DNA from: Shewanella zhangzhouensis
GTDB lineage: Bacteria; Pseudomonadota; Gammaproteobacteria; Enterobacterales; Shewanellaceae
Assembly (NCBI RefSeq): GCF_019457615.1
Contig: NZ_CP080414.1
Span: forward strand, 618,501-682,500
Reading direction: 5' to 3'
Length of the DNA: 64,000 nucleotides
Part shown: positions 27,076 to 36,642 of the stretch, piece by piece
How the letters are laid out: every line of letters begins with the position of its first letter
Numbering within the stretch: the stretch's first letter is position 1
Translations under genes and position numbers: made by a program
Notes under the pieces: generated by a model
The model's database searches: none
Seen by the model: only the letters and a program-made list of their open reading frames with translations
Told to the model about the DNA's origin: nothing

Positions 27076-28137
27076 TCAGTGTGTGGCTGGAAACACAGGG
27101 AAGGCGTCTTTACCCAGCAGCACCCCATCCTGGGTGGTACCGTAGTAACCATCGTGCTTGTGGTAGCGAGACTTGGTTGCGTCCAGATTGCCTTCGAAGC
27201 GAGGATCCTGGGGCCGTTCTTTGGCGTTGATAAAGGCCGCCACATCCCAGGCCTGCTGAGTTGTCAGCTGCATACTCTTTCCAAGTGGCATATTTTCATA
27301 GATGAAAAAAGCAGCCGTGTTGACCCTGTGCATGCCCGCTCCCCAGTTAAAGCTTTGCGGTCCCCACAGGGGCGGCAAGGCATAGACGCCGGCAATGGCC
27401 TGCCCCTGCCCGTCACTGCCATGGCAGGATTGGCAATGGGCCTGATACACCAAGGCACCTCGGCTGGCATCGTAAGGCAGCTCTGGTTTGGGGATTGCCG
27501 GATAACCCCTGCCGGGCAGTTGCGCTCGGGCGTCTACCGTCAATGCCGCCTTGATGGCATCCGGTGCTGGAAAATCATCGCGCTTTGCGCCCTTTAGCAA
27601 CTCGGCATCATCAAGCTGGGGCACTTCACCGGCAACACCGTATTGAACCATCAGGCCGCCCATTCCCAGCCAATAGGCATAGGCAGACATGGCAACCAGT
27701 TCAGGGCTGCCGGAAGGTGGCGCTTTGCCATTCATGGAATAGGTAAAGCAGCCCTGTATGCGCTCTTCAAAGCTGTTGACCTTGTCGTTTTTCTTGCGGT
27801 ACGCCGGATAGGCAAAAAAGGCCCCCCAGATGGGTGAGGCATTGGGTTTGCGGCCCGCATCCATATGGCAATTTACGCAGTTAAGCTCGTTGCCAACATA
27901 CTTGCCCCTCAGCTGCTGGGTATTCACAAATAACTGATAGCCGCGGCGTACCTTATCGCCAAAGGCACCCTGAGGAATGCTCTCCAGTGGTCTTGGGATG
28001 AGATATTCCTGGCCCTCGAGTTTGGGAGATGAGGGTAGCTGTGCCTGGCGATCGGGCAGGCTGGTGGTGGCAGGTGGAGCTGCGTGGGCGGCCGTAACCG
28101 CTGCGGCGCCCAGCATCAACATCAGTACAGGTTTCAT
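27076..28137 (-). CDS. tsdA: Thiosulfate dehydrogenase-like diheme cytochrome c (TsdA family)
   Basis: 353 residues with a signal peptide (MKPVLMLMLGAAAVTAAHA). Two heme-binding motifs are visible: CVNCH in GNELNCVNCHMDAG and CQCSH-type CQSCH in VYQAHCQSCHGSDG. Between them lie the family blocks YPAYRKK and RIQGCFTYSMNG, which in TsdA include the conserved Cys near the active-site heme. TsdA oxidises thiosulfate to tetrathionate or does the reverse in the periplasm. A second diheme cytochrome gene sits 11 bases upstream in the same operon, as in tsdBA clusters. Whether this enzyme runs as thiosulfate oxidase or tetrathionate reductase cannot be told from the sequence. Confidence 0.82.
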   Translation of the reverse strand: MKPVLMLMLGAAAVTAAHAAPPATTSLPDRQAQLPSSPKLEGQEYLIPRPLESIPQGAFGDKVRRGYQLFVNTQQLRGKYVGNELNCVNCHMDAGRKPNASPIWGAFFAYPAYRKKNDKVNSFEERIQGCFTYSMNGKAPPSGSPELVAMSAYAYWLGMGGLMVQYGVAGEVPQLDDAELLKGAKRDDFPAPDAIKAALTVDARAQLPGRGYPAIPKPELPYDASRGALVYQAHCQSCHGSDGQGQAIAGVYALPPLWGPQSFNWGAGMHRVNTAAFFIYENMPLGKSMQLTTQQAWDVAAFINAKERPQDPRFEGNLDATKSRYHKHDGYYGTTQDGVLLGKDAFPVFPATH

Positions 28138-28148
28138 GTCGGGCGTCC

Positions 28149-28766
28149 TTACTTCAGGTTGGCAAAATAGTGGGCAATGGCGTCAATTTCCGCCGCCGAG
28201 AGCTTATTGGCAACATTGGCCATCATGCCGTCACTGTCACCCTGACGCGTTCCTGCCTGCCAGGCCAGCAGTTGACTCTTGAGGTAGCTGGCTTGTTGTC
28301 CGGCAAGACGGGGGAAGGTGCCAGCGCCGATGCCCGATGGGCCATGGCAGGTGACACAGGCCGGTAACTCACGGGACCAATCTCCCTGGTAGGCAAGTTG
28401 CTCTGTGCTGTCCTTAAATGTCACTTGCTCACCACGGCGCTGAATGCTGACGCTGGGTACGGCTTGCGCCGCAAAATAATCCGCAACCTGGACAATCAAG
28501 GCATCGCCCTGCAGCGTCATGGCCATGGGCGTCATGGTGGGGTTTTGCCGTTTTGAAGATTGAAAATCTTTGATTTGCTTTTGAATGTACTCGCTCGATA
28601 ACCCCGCCAAACGAGGTCCCAGCGGTTCTACGCCAAGGCCCTGGGGGCCGTGGCAACTGCCGCAAAGTGCTGCCTGTGGTGGCATGGCGGGTGCCGTAGT
28701 CGCCTGGGCACCATGGGTAGTGGCCATCAGCAACAGGCCAAAAGCCCCGATTAGTTTGGATGTCAT
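28149..28766 (-). CDS. tsdB: Diheme cytochrome c4-type electron carrier (TsdB-like)
   Basis: 205 residues from the ATG at 28766, chosen because GGGAGA precedes it by about eight bases and a signal peptide starts there (MTSKLIGAFGLLLMATTHG). Two near-repeated cytochrome c domains carry CGSCHGPQGLG and CVTCHGPSGIG. Met residues suitable as axial ligands occur in NPTMTPMA and DGMMANVA. It precedes tsdA in one operon, which matches TsdB, the electron partner of TsdA. It also resembles general cytochrome c4. Confidence 0.82.
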   Translation of the reverse strand: MTSKLIGAFGLLLMATTHGAQATTAPAMPPQAALCGSCHGPQGLGVEPLGPRLAGLSSEYIQKQIKDFQSSKRQNPTMTPMAMTLQGDALIVQVADYFAAQAVPSVSIQRRGEQVTFKDSTEQLAYQGDWSRELPACVTCHGPSGIGAGTFPRLAGQQASYLKSQLLAWQAGTRQGDSDGMMANVANKLSAAEIDAIAHYFANLK

Positions 28767-28965
28767 GAAATCTTCTCCCATCATGAAAGATGTTCAGCGT
28801 AAACCTAAATCGATAATATTAGAAGAATTTAATGGAAGGCAAAAAACAGCGAGAGTGATTCGGGCCAGCCAGGGCTCTGTCCTGACTACTCTCGCTATCC
28901 GTGGTGCTGTCCTTTCGAGCGTCAGGGCGGTAACATGCCGGGCAAAGACGATAGGGGACAAGTGG

Positions 28966-29652
28966 ATGAATACAAGAACCAGCGCTGATAAACGTGGCTT
29001 CAGTGGTGCACAGGTATTGCTCATTATTCTGGCCGTGATGTTATTGACTGTCGTGGCAAGCTTTTTGATTATCCGTACCTATATTTTCCCAAGCCCCTTT
29101 ACCCCTGTGACCCTGAGCGCCAAAGAGGAGAAGAAACTCGAGGCCAAGCTGGACACCCTGGGCTGGGATATTCAACGTCCATCGAATAAAGACAGGCAAG
29201 GGACAGCCAACCGGGGAAGTACGGACCTGACTCCCGAGCCCTACCGGGAGAGGGATGATTTGCGGCAGGTGACCTTCAGTGAAAAAGAGGTCAACGCCAT
29301 GATTGGTCGCAGCCCGGAGTTTGCCGAGCGACTGGCGATTGATTTTTCCGACAACCTCGCCAGTGCCAAATTGTTGATCCCCATTCCCAGAGACTTTCCC
29401 ATCATGGCCGGTGAAACCCTGAGGGTGAATGCGGGGCTGGATATCCATTTGGATCAGCGTCGCCGTCCTGTGGTGGCTTTGGTTGGGGTGAGCCTGATGG
29501 GCGTGCCCCTTCCCAATGCCTGGCTTGGCAATATGAAGCAGGTGAATCTGGTGAGTGAATTCGGCGACAGTGGCTTTTGGAATGCCTTTGCCGATGGGGT
29601 CGAAGATATAGAAATCCGCGAAGGAGAGCTTTATATCAAACTCCGCCCCTGA
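28966..29652 (+). CDS. Membrane-anchored periplasmic protein of unknown function
   Basis: 228 residues from the ATG at 28966; the frame opens earlier but lacks a start signal. One N-terminal transmembrane helix (AQVLLIILAVMLLTVVASFL) is followed by a soluble domain that would face the periplasm. This domain contains LRQVTFSEKEVNAMIGRSPE and a beta-rich region (AKLLIPIPRDF, LRVNAGLDIHL, VALVGVSLMGVPLP). The pattern resembles lipid- or sterol-binding LEA/YceB-like periplasmic folds, but it is not recognised with confidence. It diverges from tsdBA and stands alone. Confidence 0.6.
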   Translation: MNTRTSADKRGFSGAQVLLIILAVMLLTVVASFLIIRTYIFPSPFTPVTLSAKEEKKLEAKLDTLGWDIQRPSNKDRQGTANRGSTDLTPEPYRERDDLRQVTFSEKEVNAMIGRSPEFAERLAIDFSDNLASAKLLIPIPRDFPIMAGETLRVNAGLDIHLDQRRRPVVALVGVSLMGVPLPNAWLGNMKQVNLVSEFGDSGFWNAFADGVEDIEIREGELYIKLRP

Positions 29653-29829
29653 GCTCTGCGGTCTGTGGCTTGCCAACTTGGGCAAGCTGGATCTCGGTGA
29701 GCCCGGATATGGGTAAACCTGATCAAAGTTTGTTGGAGTTCGCTGGCGAGACTGGGTTAACATGGCGCCAGAAATATCTTATACGGTACTGCATTCTGAT
29801 TTGTGCAGTGCAATAAAAAGAGAGTGAGA

Positions 29830-31008
29830 ATGGACGCTTACACCCTACATATAGCCACGGCCTTTGCCAGCGCCATGATGACCATCAGCCTGTTGGGACT
29901 CTTTATCGCCAGCCCCAGGGAATACAGTCTGCTCGACTGGTCCTTTGCCGGTTTATGTTTTTTGGCGACTAATGGTTTGACTGTGTTGGTGTTTCATTTT
30001 CCGCAACCATTTTGGGTGGCACCGGTACTCACTAACGCCTTCTATTTTGCCGGACACTGTGCCGTTCTGATGGGGGTGAGGCGTTACTTCGGCCTGAAAA
30101 CCCACTGGCAGTTTGGTGTGGCGGTGGCCATCTTCATTGCGGCAGTGCACGCCGTGCCCTGGGTTCAGGCGTCCGTCGCCAACCGTCTGTTACTGTTTTT
30201 CCCACTGTTGATGCTCATCAGCGGCCTGACTATCTCCGTACTCTGGCGTTACGGCGCCAGGGAGCTGAGGCTGGCGTGCATGCCTCTGTTAGTGTTGGAG
30301 TTATTGTTTTTGCTGCAATTGTTATTGCGCACTCTGATCCTGGGCACTTCGGCCGAGATGAACCTGACCTACGCCGGGAGCCAGTTTTTCCAAACCTCGG
30401 GCACCCTGGCGATTTTTGTGTTTTTAAGCCTGGGTACCATGGCCTGCGCCACGATGGTTATTCGTCGCCAGGAGCTTGAGCTGAGGCAACTTACCACCAC
30501 AGATCCCCTTACCGGCTGGTTCAATCGTCGTGCCCTGAATGACATTGCCGTGCGTGAGTTTGAGCGCAGTGCCCGCACTTCATCCGAGCTGGGGCTCATG
30601 GTGTTGGACATAGATCATTTCAAGAAAATCAACGACACCTATGGCCACGTTGATGGTGATGCGGCGCTCAAGCATGTCACCAACACCTGCGCCTTATTGC
30701 TGCGTGGCTACGATTATCTGTTCCGCTTTGGCGGCGAGGAATTTGTGATCCTCCTACCCGGCAGTGATGATGAGTGCACTCGTAAGTTGGCCAATCGGCT
30801 AAGAGTCAAAATTCAAAATGAACCTGTTACCCTTGGGCAAGACAGAGTCAATCTTACCGTCAGCATAGGTGTGGCTCAGCGGCGTGAAAGGGACCAAAGC
30901 TGGCTACAAATCCTCGAGCGTGCCGATTCGGCGCTTTACCATGCCAAACAATCCGGGCGTGACAGGGTTGCATTTCACAATGGCCTGGAGTTAAGCCAGG
31001 TCAGCTAG
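29830..31008 (+). CDS. Membrane-bound diguanylate cyclase (GGDEF)
   Basis: 392 residues from the ATG at 29830. The N-terminal ~220 residues contain about seven hydrophobic helices with no recognisable sensory motif. The C-terminal GGDEF domain starts at TTDPLTGWFNRRAL, has DIDHFKKINDTYGH for metal and GTP binding, and carries an intact active-site loop FRFGGEEFVIL. RGYD lies five residues before GGEEF, which is the inhibitory I-site (RxxD). The protein should therefore make cyclic di-GMP and be product-inhibited. No EAL domain is present. Signal and target are unknown. Confidence 0.9.
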   Translation: MDAYTLHIATAFASAMMTISLLGLFIASPREYSLLDWSFAGLCFLATNGLTVLVFHFPQPFWVAPVLTNAFYFAGHCAVLMGVRRYFGLKTHWQFGVAVAIFIAAVHAVPWVQASVANRLLLFFPLLMLISGLTISVLWRYGARELRLACMPLLVLELLFLLQLLLRTLILGTSAEMNLTYAGSQFFQTSGTLAIFVFLSLGTMACATMVIRRQELELRQLTTTDPLTGWFNRRALNDIAVREFERSARTSSELGLMVLDIDHFKKINDTYGHVDGDAALKHVTNTCALLLRGYDYLFRFGGEEFVILLPGSDDECTRKLANRLRVKIQNEPVTLGQDRVNLTVSIGVAQRRERDQSWLQILERADSALYHAKQSGRDRVAFHNGLELSQVS

Positions 31009-31196
31009 TCTGGGTCTGCCACAACAGATTACTGGTGTGGTTTTTTCTTAATCACTTTCAGAAAGGCGTGTTTGGGTCACATGGTGCCTGCTGGGTTTTG
31101 GCATACAGCCCGCATTAACACGCTTTCGCTTTAGACTGGATTTACCCATCGCTATCAGGCTGGCACACTGGGGAAAATTCCAAACCAGATACGCCC

Positions 31197-31670
31197 ATGA
31201 CTCCAGCGATTAAACAGGCCGAAAAGGCCGGGATCCCTTTTGAGGTGCTCGAATATGAGCACGATAGCCGTGCTCCGTCCTACGGTATGGAGGCCGCCGA
31301 CAAATTGGGGCTTGCGCCCGAATTGGTTTTTAAAACCCTGATGGTGGCACTGGACGAAAAGTCTGCCCCCATCGCCGTGGCCTTGGTGCCGGTAGCAAAG
31401 CAGCTGAATCTTAAACTGGCTGCCAAAGCCCTGGGGCAAAAAAAGCTGGTGATGGCAAATCCGGCGGCCGCCGAGCGTTCCAGCGGTTATCTGGTGGGGG
31501 GCATAAGTCCACTGGGGCAGAAAAAGCCTTTGCCCACACTCATAGATATCAGTGCCGAGCCCTTGAAGCAGATGCATGTAAGCGCTGGTCGACGGGGGCT
31601 TGAGATTGCCCTGGCACCCCAAAGCCTGGCTGGGCTTTGTCGGGGGAGTTTTGCCGCAATAGCTGGCTGA
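31197..31670 (+). CDS. ybaK: Cys-tRNA(Pro)/Cys-tRNA(Cys) deacylase YbaK
   Basis: 157 residues of the YbaK/EbsC family, close to the usual ~155. Family blocks are seen in VFKTLMVAL, KQLNLKLAAKALGQKKLVMA and the glycine-rich VGGISPLGQKKPLPTLID. The Lys in the VFKTL block is the residue needed for trans-editing in YbaK. The enzyme hydrolyses Cys mischarged on tRNA-Pro in the cytoplasm. It stands alone between the GGDEF gene and the Aer-like receptor. Confidence 0.92.
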   Translation: MTPAIKQAEKAGIPFEVLEYEHDSRAPSYGMEAADKLGLAPELVFKTLMVALDEKSAPIAVALVPVAKQLNLKLAAKALGQKKLVMANPAAAERSSGYLVGGISPLGQKKPLPTLIDISAEPLKQMHVSAGRRGLEIALAPQSLAGLCRGSFAAIAG

Positions 31671-31858
31671 GTTCCGGCTGAGTAGATTTTAAGTGACTGT
31701 ATATTTTAAAGGTTTTGACTAGCGCTTTTTGTTTGCTGCAAATGTGCAGTGGATCAATAAACAGACATCTCAGAGACACTTTTTTTGCACTGCATCAATT
31801 TAATACAGGCGTTAAAAGGTGAAAATCTTGCGCATCAATTGGCCAACAAGAATAAAAG

Positions 31859-33430
31859 ATGCGCAACAACCAACCCGTTACCCTCAGGGAGGTGGTGCTC
31901 GACAACGAGGCCATCATTCTTTCTACCACAGATCTGAAAGGGCGTATCAAGTACGTCAATCAGGACTTCTGTAATATTGCCGGTTTCCGGGAAGAGGAAC
32001 TGGTGAATGAACCCCACAATCTCATCCGTCACCCCGATATGCCACCTGCGGCATTCAAGATGCTCTGGAATCGAATTCGCGAAGGACGCCCCTGGATGGG
32101 GTTGGTGAAAAACCGCTGCAAGAACGGGGACTATTACTGGGTCGATGCCTATGTCACCCCCGTGTATGAAGATGGCGAAGTCCACGAATACCAGTCGGTG
32201 CGCCGCAAGGTGAACGCCAAACACAGGGAGCGCGCCGAATCCTTGTATGCCGAGTTGGTGAAAGGTCATCAGCCCGCAATGCTCAGGGATAGCCGCTTTG
32301 GAGTGTGTGGCAAACTCATGCTGTGGACGGCCCTGATGCTCGGATTGTCGGCCCTTGCCGCCCAGTGGTCTTTTTGGTTGATGTTACCGCTGTTGCCCGT
32401 CGCCCTGTTGGGGTGCCGTGGTTTATTGGCGCCGCTGCGCGATCTTGCCAGTGAGGCACGCGGTATTATTCAGGATCCCGTGGCCAGAGCGGTATACACA
32501 GGTCGGCGGGATGAAATTGGTGACCTTATGCTCGCCATGCGTTTTATGACCAATGAAACCGGCGGTGTGATGGGGCGGATGGCTGACTCCACCGAGACCA
32601 TGGCGAACCAAAGCAATGAGCTGCTTGATGCCATTGCCCGCAGCGCCGAACGGGCCGACGGTCAGCGTCAGCAAACCCAGCAGGCCGCCGCTGCAGTGGA
32701 AGAGCTGCACGTGAGTTTTGCCGAGGTCAAAGAGCATACGCTGGCGGTGGCCAGCGATGTGGAACAGTGCCAGAGTGCCATGGGGCTTGGGCAACAGCAG
32801 CTGGCGGAGGTTGAACGGGCCATGCAACAGCTGCAGCAGCAAATGAGCCTGTGCGACGCCGTTGTGCGTGAGATTGCCAGCGACAGCCAGGCCATCAATC
32901 AGGTGCTTGAAGTCATAGGCACCATAGCAGAGCAAACCAATCTGCTGGCGCTCAATGCCGCCATCGAAGCCGCCCGTGCCGGCGAGTCAGGACGCGGTTT
33001 TGCCGTGGTAGCGGATGAAGTGCGGCAGCTTTCAGGACGCACCGGCGAGTCGACCGGACAGATCGAAGGCATAGTGCGCAAATTCCAGTCCAGTACGGCG
33101 CGGGCCGAAGCTAATCTGGATAACAGTCAGCAGCAGCTCAAGAATCTGGCCGCAAGACTTGAGCAGGTGCAACAGGCTTTTGGGGCGCTGGATAGTGCCA
33201 TCAACACCATTAAATCCCTCTCCGATCACAGTGCCCACGCCATGACCGAGCAGTCCAGCGCGGCGGGCAGTATCAGCGACTCGCTGCAAACCATCAATGA
33301 ACTGGCCGAAGCCGTGCTCAGCCAATCCCGTGAGGCCGAGCAGTTGGGGGCTCGTATGTCACGCCTTTCAAGTAAAACCAGTGGTTTATCCAAGCAGTTT
33401 TGGCAAAAAAGCGTAAGCGGCCGAGGTTAG
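31859..33430 (+). CDS. aer: Aer-like PAS-containing methyl-accepting chemotaxis protein
   Basis: 523 residues. The N-terminal PAS domain (ILSTTDLKGRIKYVNQDFC, NEPHNLIRHPDMP, WMGLVKNRCKNGDYYWVDAY) matches the FAD-binding PAS of the aerotaxis receptor Aer. Two closely spaced transmembrane helices follow at about residues 150-185, with no periplasmic domain, then a HAMP-like region. The signalling tip is IGTIAEQTNLLALNAAIEAA. It probably senses redox or oxygen state through cytoplasmic FAD and signals to CheA. It is monocistronic, followed by a terminator. Confidence 0.9.
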   Translation: MRNNQPVTLREVVLDNEAIILSTTDLKGRIKYVNQDFCNIAGFREEELVNEPHNLIRHPDMPPAAFKMLWNRIREGRPWMGLVKNRCKNGDYYWVDAYVTPVYEDGEVHEYQSVRRKVNAKHRERAESLYAELVKGHQPAMLRDSRFGVCGKLMLWTALMLGLSALAAQWSFWLMLPLLPVALLGCRGLLAPLRDLASEARGIIQDPVARAVYTGRRDEIGDLMLAMRFMTNETGGVMGRMADSTETMANQSNELLDAIARSAERADGQRQQTQQAAAAVEELHVSFAEVKEHTLAVASDVEQCQSAMGLGQQQLAEVERAMQQLQQQMSLCDAVVREIASDSQAINQVLEVIGTIAEQTNLLALNAAIEAARAGESGRGFAVVADEVRQLSGRTGESTGQIEGIVRKFQSSTARAEANLDNSQQQLKNLAARLEQVQQAFGALDSAINTIKSLSDHSAHAMTEQSSAAGSISDSLQTINELAEAVLSQSREAEQLGARMSRLSSKTSGLSKQFWQKSVSGRG

Positions 33431-33462
33431 GCTGCAGGCATTTTTGGCCAGGTGTTGATATG

Positions 33463-33488
33463 AAGGGTCCGCTATCGCGGACCTTTTT
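33463..33488 (+). terminator. Intrinsic terminator of the Aer-like gene
   Basis: AAGGGTCCGC-TATC-GCGGACCTTTTT lies about 33 bases past the stop codon, with a good stem and T-run. Confidence 0.88.
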
Positions 33489-33685
33489 ATCTAATTCTCT
33501 CGCACACAAGACGTAAAACCTGTGTAAGGGATGGGCACCATCCGGTGGAATGGCGCTGCTTTGTGGACGCTGCTTACCCAGAATGGCGGTTGTGTGTTTC
33601 AAGTCCCGGTTAAGTTTCATCTTTTAGCCTTGCCGGAAGCTGCTATGCTTGGGACAACTTTTCTCAGTCTGCGTAATTTTTCTTT

Positions 33686-34687
33686 ATGACTTCACTCCAT
33701 ACTCAGGTTGTGTTTGATGCCCCCGGTAGCCCCGAGGTGATGAAACTGGTGCAAGGGCCTGCGCCTTCCCCAATAACCGGCGAGGTGCTGATTCGGGTCG
33801 CCGCCGCCGGCGTTAACGGACCGGATTTGGCGCAGCGCAAAGGCGCTTATCCACCACCGCCGGGCGCTTCGCCAATTTTGGGCCTGGAAGTTTCTGGCGA
33901 GGTGGTTGAGGTTGGCGCCGATGTCAGCTGGCCAAAAGTGGGAGACAAGGTTTGCGCCCTGGTGCCCGGTGGTGGCTATGCCGCCTTGGTGGTGACCCCC
34001 GCAGTACACTGTTTGCCCATACCCTTAACTATGTCCCTTGAGGAGGCCGCAGGCCTGCCTGAAACCTTCTTTACCGTGTGGGGCAATCTCTTTATGCGCG
34101 GTGGCCTCAAGGCGGGCGAGACCTTGCTTATTCAGGGCGGCAGCGGTGGCATTGGCTCCACGGCTATTCTGCTGGCCAGGGCGTTTGGGGCGCGGGTGCT
34201 GGTAACCTCAGGCAGTGCCGATAAACGCGATTATTGCTTGAGTTTGGGGGCTGACATGGCCTTTGACTACCGGGATGAGGCGCTGGTGGACAAGGTGCTT
34301 GCAGCCACTGAAGGCCGCGGTGTGGATGTAGTGCTGGACATGGCGGGTGGTGCCATGGTTAATAACAATCTGAAAATGCTCGCCAATGATGGCCGCATGG
34401 TTTCTGTGGCCATGCAGGCTGGCCCCAGGGCTGAGGTGGATGTGTTTCGCATCATGAGTAAACGCATCCTGTGGACAGGCTCAACCTTAAGACCCCTGAG
34501 TATCGAGGCCAAGGCAGCCATCGCAGAGCAGCTTAAAGAGAAGGTTTGGCCGCTGCTCGACGCCGGTCAATGCCGTATCCCCCTTTTCGGTGTTTATCCC
34601 CTTGATGAAGTGGTGAAGGTCCACAGCATCATGGAGGCAAAATCCCATCATGGAAAGCTGGTGCTCAGCCTCAAGGGAATTGCTTGA
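33686..34687 (+). CDS. Zinc-free NADPH:quinone oxidoreductase (MDR superfamily, PIG3-like)
   Basis: 333 residues. The GroES-like N-terminus has VAAAGVNGPDLAQRKGAYPPP and GLEVSGEVVEVG. The Rossmann domain has LLIQGGSGGIGSTAILLARAFG and the conserved CLSLGADMAFDYR. No catalytic zinc Cys/His set is present, so it belongs to the quinone reductase branch, closest in motif to the PIG3/TP53I3 group. It would reduce quinones with NADPH in the cytoplasm. It is monocistronic. Confidence 0.88.
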   Translation: MTSLHTQVVFDAPGSPEVMKLVQGPAPSPITGEVLIRVAAAGVNGPDLAQRKGAYPPPPGASPILGLEVSGEVVEVGADVSWPKVGDKVCALVPGGGYAALVVTPAVHCLPIPLTMSLEEAAGLPETFFTVWGNLFMRGGLKAGETLLIQGGSGGIGSTAILLARAFGARVLVTSGSADKRDYCLSLGADMAFDYRDEALVDKVLAATEGRGVDVVLDMAGGAMVNNNLKMLANDGRMVSVAMQAGPRAEVDVFRIMSKRILWTGSTLRPLSIEAKAAIAEQLKEKVWPLLDAGQCRIPLFGVYPLDEVVKVHSIMEAKSHHGKLVLSLKGIA

Positions 34688-34933
34688 TATGGCGAAATTT
34701 TCGACTAAAGTCGAGATTAAACGGAAAAATGAAAAAAACAGGTTGAAATTAATCTAAATATCACAAAAAAATCGCTTAATTTAGCATTGATTCTCGGAAA
34801 GATTCTGTAAGAATACCCAACTTGAAGCGTCCGAGTTATTCGGTCGATTTTTTGCTGGGGTGGTGTGCTTCCCCGCGAATTCAAACAACCGTAAATTCCT
34901 AGTGTATGTGTTGATTAAAAGGTATTGGCATAT

Positions 34934-35359
34934 ATGTATAACACGGCGAAGAAACAGGTTTGGTGGGGAGTGTTGAAAACTGCTCGCGGAACTTCCATCG
35001 TCATTCACGACAATCAGTTGCCCGAAGCTTCCGCGGGACGTGTTTATCTTTATAACACCGAGCGCAAAGCCATTATTGAGTATGTTGAAGACATCGTTAA
35101 GCCCAACCTGCATGAGCTTGATGATGCCGGACTCAAGGCTGCCGAGAGCAATTACAGCGGAGAATGGAAAGCCGCTCGTGCGTCCTTTATGGAAAAGCAC
35201 CACGCACGGATCAACTTGAGCAATATCAAGGATGCACCAGCCTCTTCCCGCAAGGCCAAAGCCGAAGCTGAGCCTGAGTATGAAGACTTGAGTGGTGGTG
35301 GCAGCAGCGGTAGCAGCGACGATTTCGGCGACGATTGGTCCGACGATTTCGACGATTAA
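34934..35359 (+). CDS. Hypothetical protein with acidic C-terminal tail
   Basis: 141 residues from the ATG at 34934 (a TTG at 34925 is possible, but AAAGG would be too close). The N-terminal ~90 residues look globular (KKQVWWGVLKTARGTSIVI, AGRVYLYNTERKAIIEYVED). A Lys/Ala-rich linker and a serine/aspartate-rich disordered tail follow (GSSDDFGDDWSDDFDD). The tail recalls the acidic tip of SSB-type proteins, but no relation is implied. The family is not recognised. It is preceded by a 246-base AT-rich gap and followed by a hairpin terminator. Confidence 0.7.
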   Translation: MYNTAKKQVWWGVLKTARGTSIVIHDNQLPEASAGRVYLYNTERKAIIEYVEDIVKPNLHELDDAGLKAAESNYSGEWKAARASFMEKHHARINLSNIKDAPASSRKAKAEAEPEYEDLSGGGSSGSSDDFGDDWSDDFDD

Positions 35360-35377
35360 TCCGTCGATTGCTGCAAT

Positions 35378-35411
35378 CAGGTCGACCCAATGGTCGACCT
35401 GGCGCTTTTCT
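35378..35411 (+). terminator. Hairpin terminator after the acidic-tail gene
   Basis: CAGGTCGACC-CAAT-GGTCGACCTG is followed shortly by CTTTT, at about 20 bases beyond the stop codon. Confidence 0.7.
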
Positions 35412-35520
35412 GTTTAGTGGTGAGCTCTCACCCCGCAGCATCCAGTGCTTCAGCACCTTCCATCACTTTGTCGGTAGGCTCTTGCTGAGCTGCATCTATG
35501 GCGCGCTGGGTTACCTCGAT

Positions 35521-36546
35521 TCAGTCTTTTACCTCGAACTGGTAACGACTGATGTGATGATAGATTTCCCCCGGCATTAACCAGGCCTTGCCCAAGTCGG
35601 GTTGATTCGGCGCATCCGGAAACAGTTGTGGCTCCAGGCAAACACCCTGATAGGGTCGATAAATTTTGCCCTGCCGCCCACGTTCGCCATCGAGAAAATT
35701 CGCCCCATAGAGCTGTACACCCGGCTGATTGGTATAGAGCTTAAGGAGTCTGCCCGAGTGTGGACTGTGCAGCTCGGCTGCCAACGCCAGCTCGTCCTGC
35801 GTCTTGTCGATAACAAAACAGTGGTCAAAACCGCGGGTGGAGGCCAAGTCCGGGTGTTGTACCCGGTCACCAAGGCGAGCATCCTGCAACGACAGCGGTG
35901 TACCTGTGGTGGAGGCGTGTCCTGTGGGTATCCCTGCCTCGTTACAGCGCAGAAACGTCTTGGCGTGCATGGTCACAGTGTGATCGAGACAATCGGCGCG
36001 TCCGTCGAGGTTAAAGTAGCTGTGTTGGGTCAGGTTGACCGGGCAGGGCTTGTCGGTCATCGCCATGATTTCAACGTAGAGGTTGTTGCCCGCGAGCCGG
36101 TAATCCAGCTGGACCGAGCAATTGCCCGGAAATCCCATGTCACCATCGGGGCTGCGAAGGCTCAGACGCACACCGTCGGGAAGCAATCCCAGCGTCCATT
36201 GCTTGCGATTAAAACCTTCCCGGCCGCCATGCAGGCAATTGGTTGCCTGATTCACATCCAGTTGGAAGTCTTCACCGTCATAGTGCAATTTGCCGTGGGC
36301 GATACGGTTGGCATAGCGTCCGGCAATGGCGCCAAGGTGCGCATTCTGGGTGAGATAGTCTTCGACACTGTCACAGCCAAGTACCAGATTGGCGCGCTCG
36401 CCCCGGTTGTCGGGGGCCCAGAGTGAGCGAATGATACCGCCCAGACTCAGTACTTCGATGGCCAACTGGCCGTTATCCAATCGGACCCGTTCGATTTCTC
36501 CGCCCCTGGGATCCTTCCAGGAGTCGAGCACTGAGTGACGCACCAT
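35521..36546 (-). CDS. galM: Aldose 1-epimerase (galactose mutarotase)
   Basis: 341 residues from the ATG at 36546. The family's catalytic residues are visible: the His in NCLHGGREGFNRK, the His in LTQHSYFNLDG and the general-base Glu in VCLEPQLFPDAPN. The enzyme interconverts alpha and beta anomers of galactose and supplies the alpha form to galactokinase. It lies 96 bases downstream of galK on the same strand, so a galKM operon is likely; galT and galE are not in the window. Confidence 0.93.
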   Translation of the reverse strand: MVRHSVLDSWKDPRGGEIERVRLDNGQLAIEVLSLGGIIRSLWAPDNRGERANLVLGCDSVEDYLTQNAHLGAIAGRYANRIAHGKLHYDGEDFQLDVNQATNCLHGGREGFNRKQWTLGLLPDGVRLSLRSPDGDMGFPGNCSVQLDYRLAGNNLYVEIMAMTDKPCPVNLTQHSYFNLDGRADCLDHTVTMHAKTFLRCNEAGIPTGHASTTGTPLSLQDARLGDRVQHPDLASTRGFDHCFVIDKTQDELALAAELHSPHSGRLLKLYTNQPGVQLYGANFLDGERGRQGKIYRPYQGVCLEPQLFPDAPNQPDLGKAWLMPGEIYHHISRYQFEVKD

Positions 36547-36642
36547 GAGTAGATTGCCTTATCCATATAAAAGTCAAAGCACTATAAACGATAGCCCAGC
36601 CACGAAACAGTGACTGCATTCGTATGTTTTGGCTGAAAAAAA

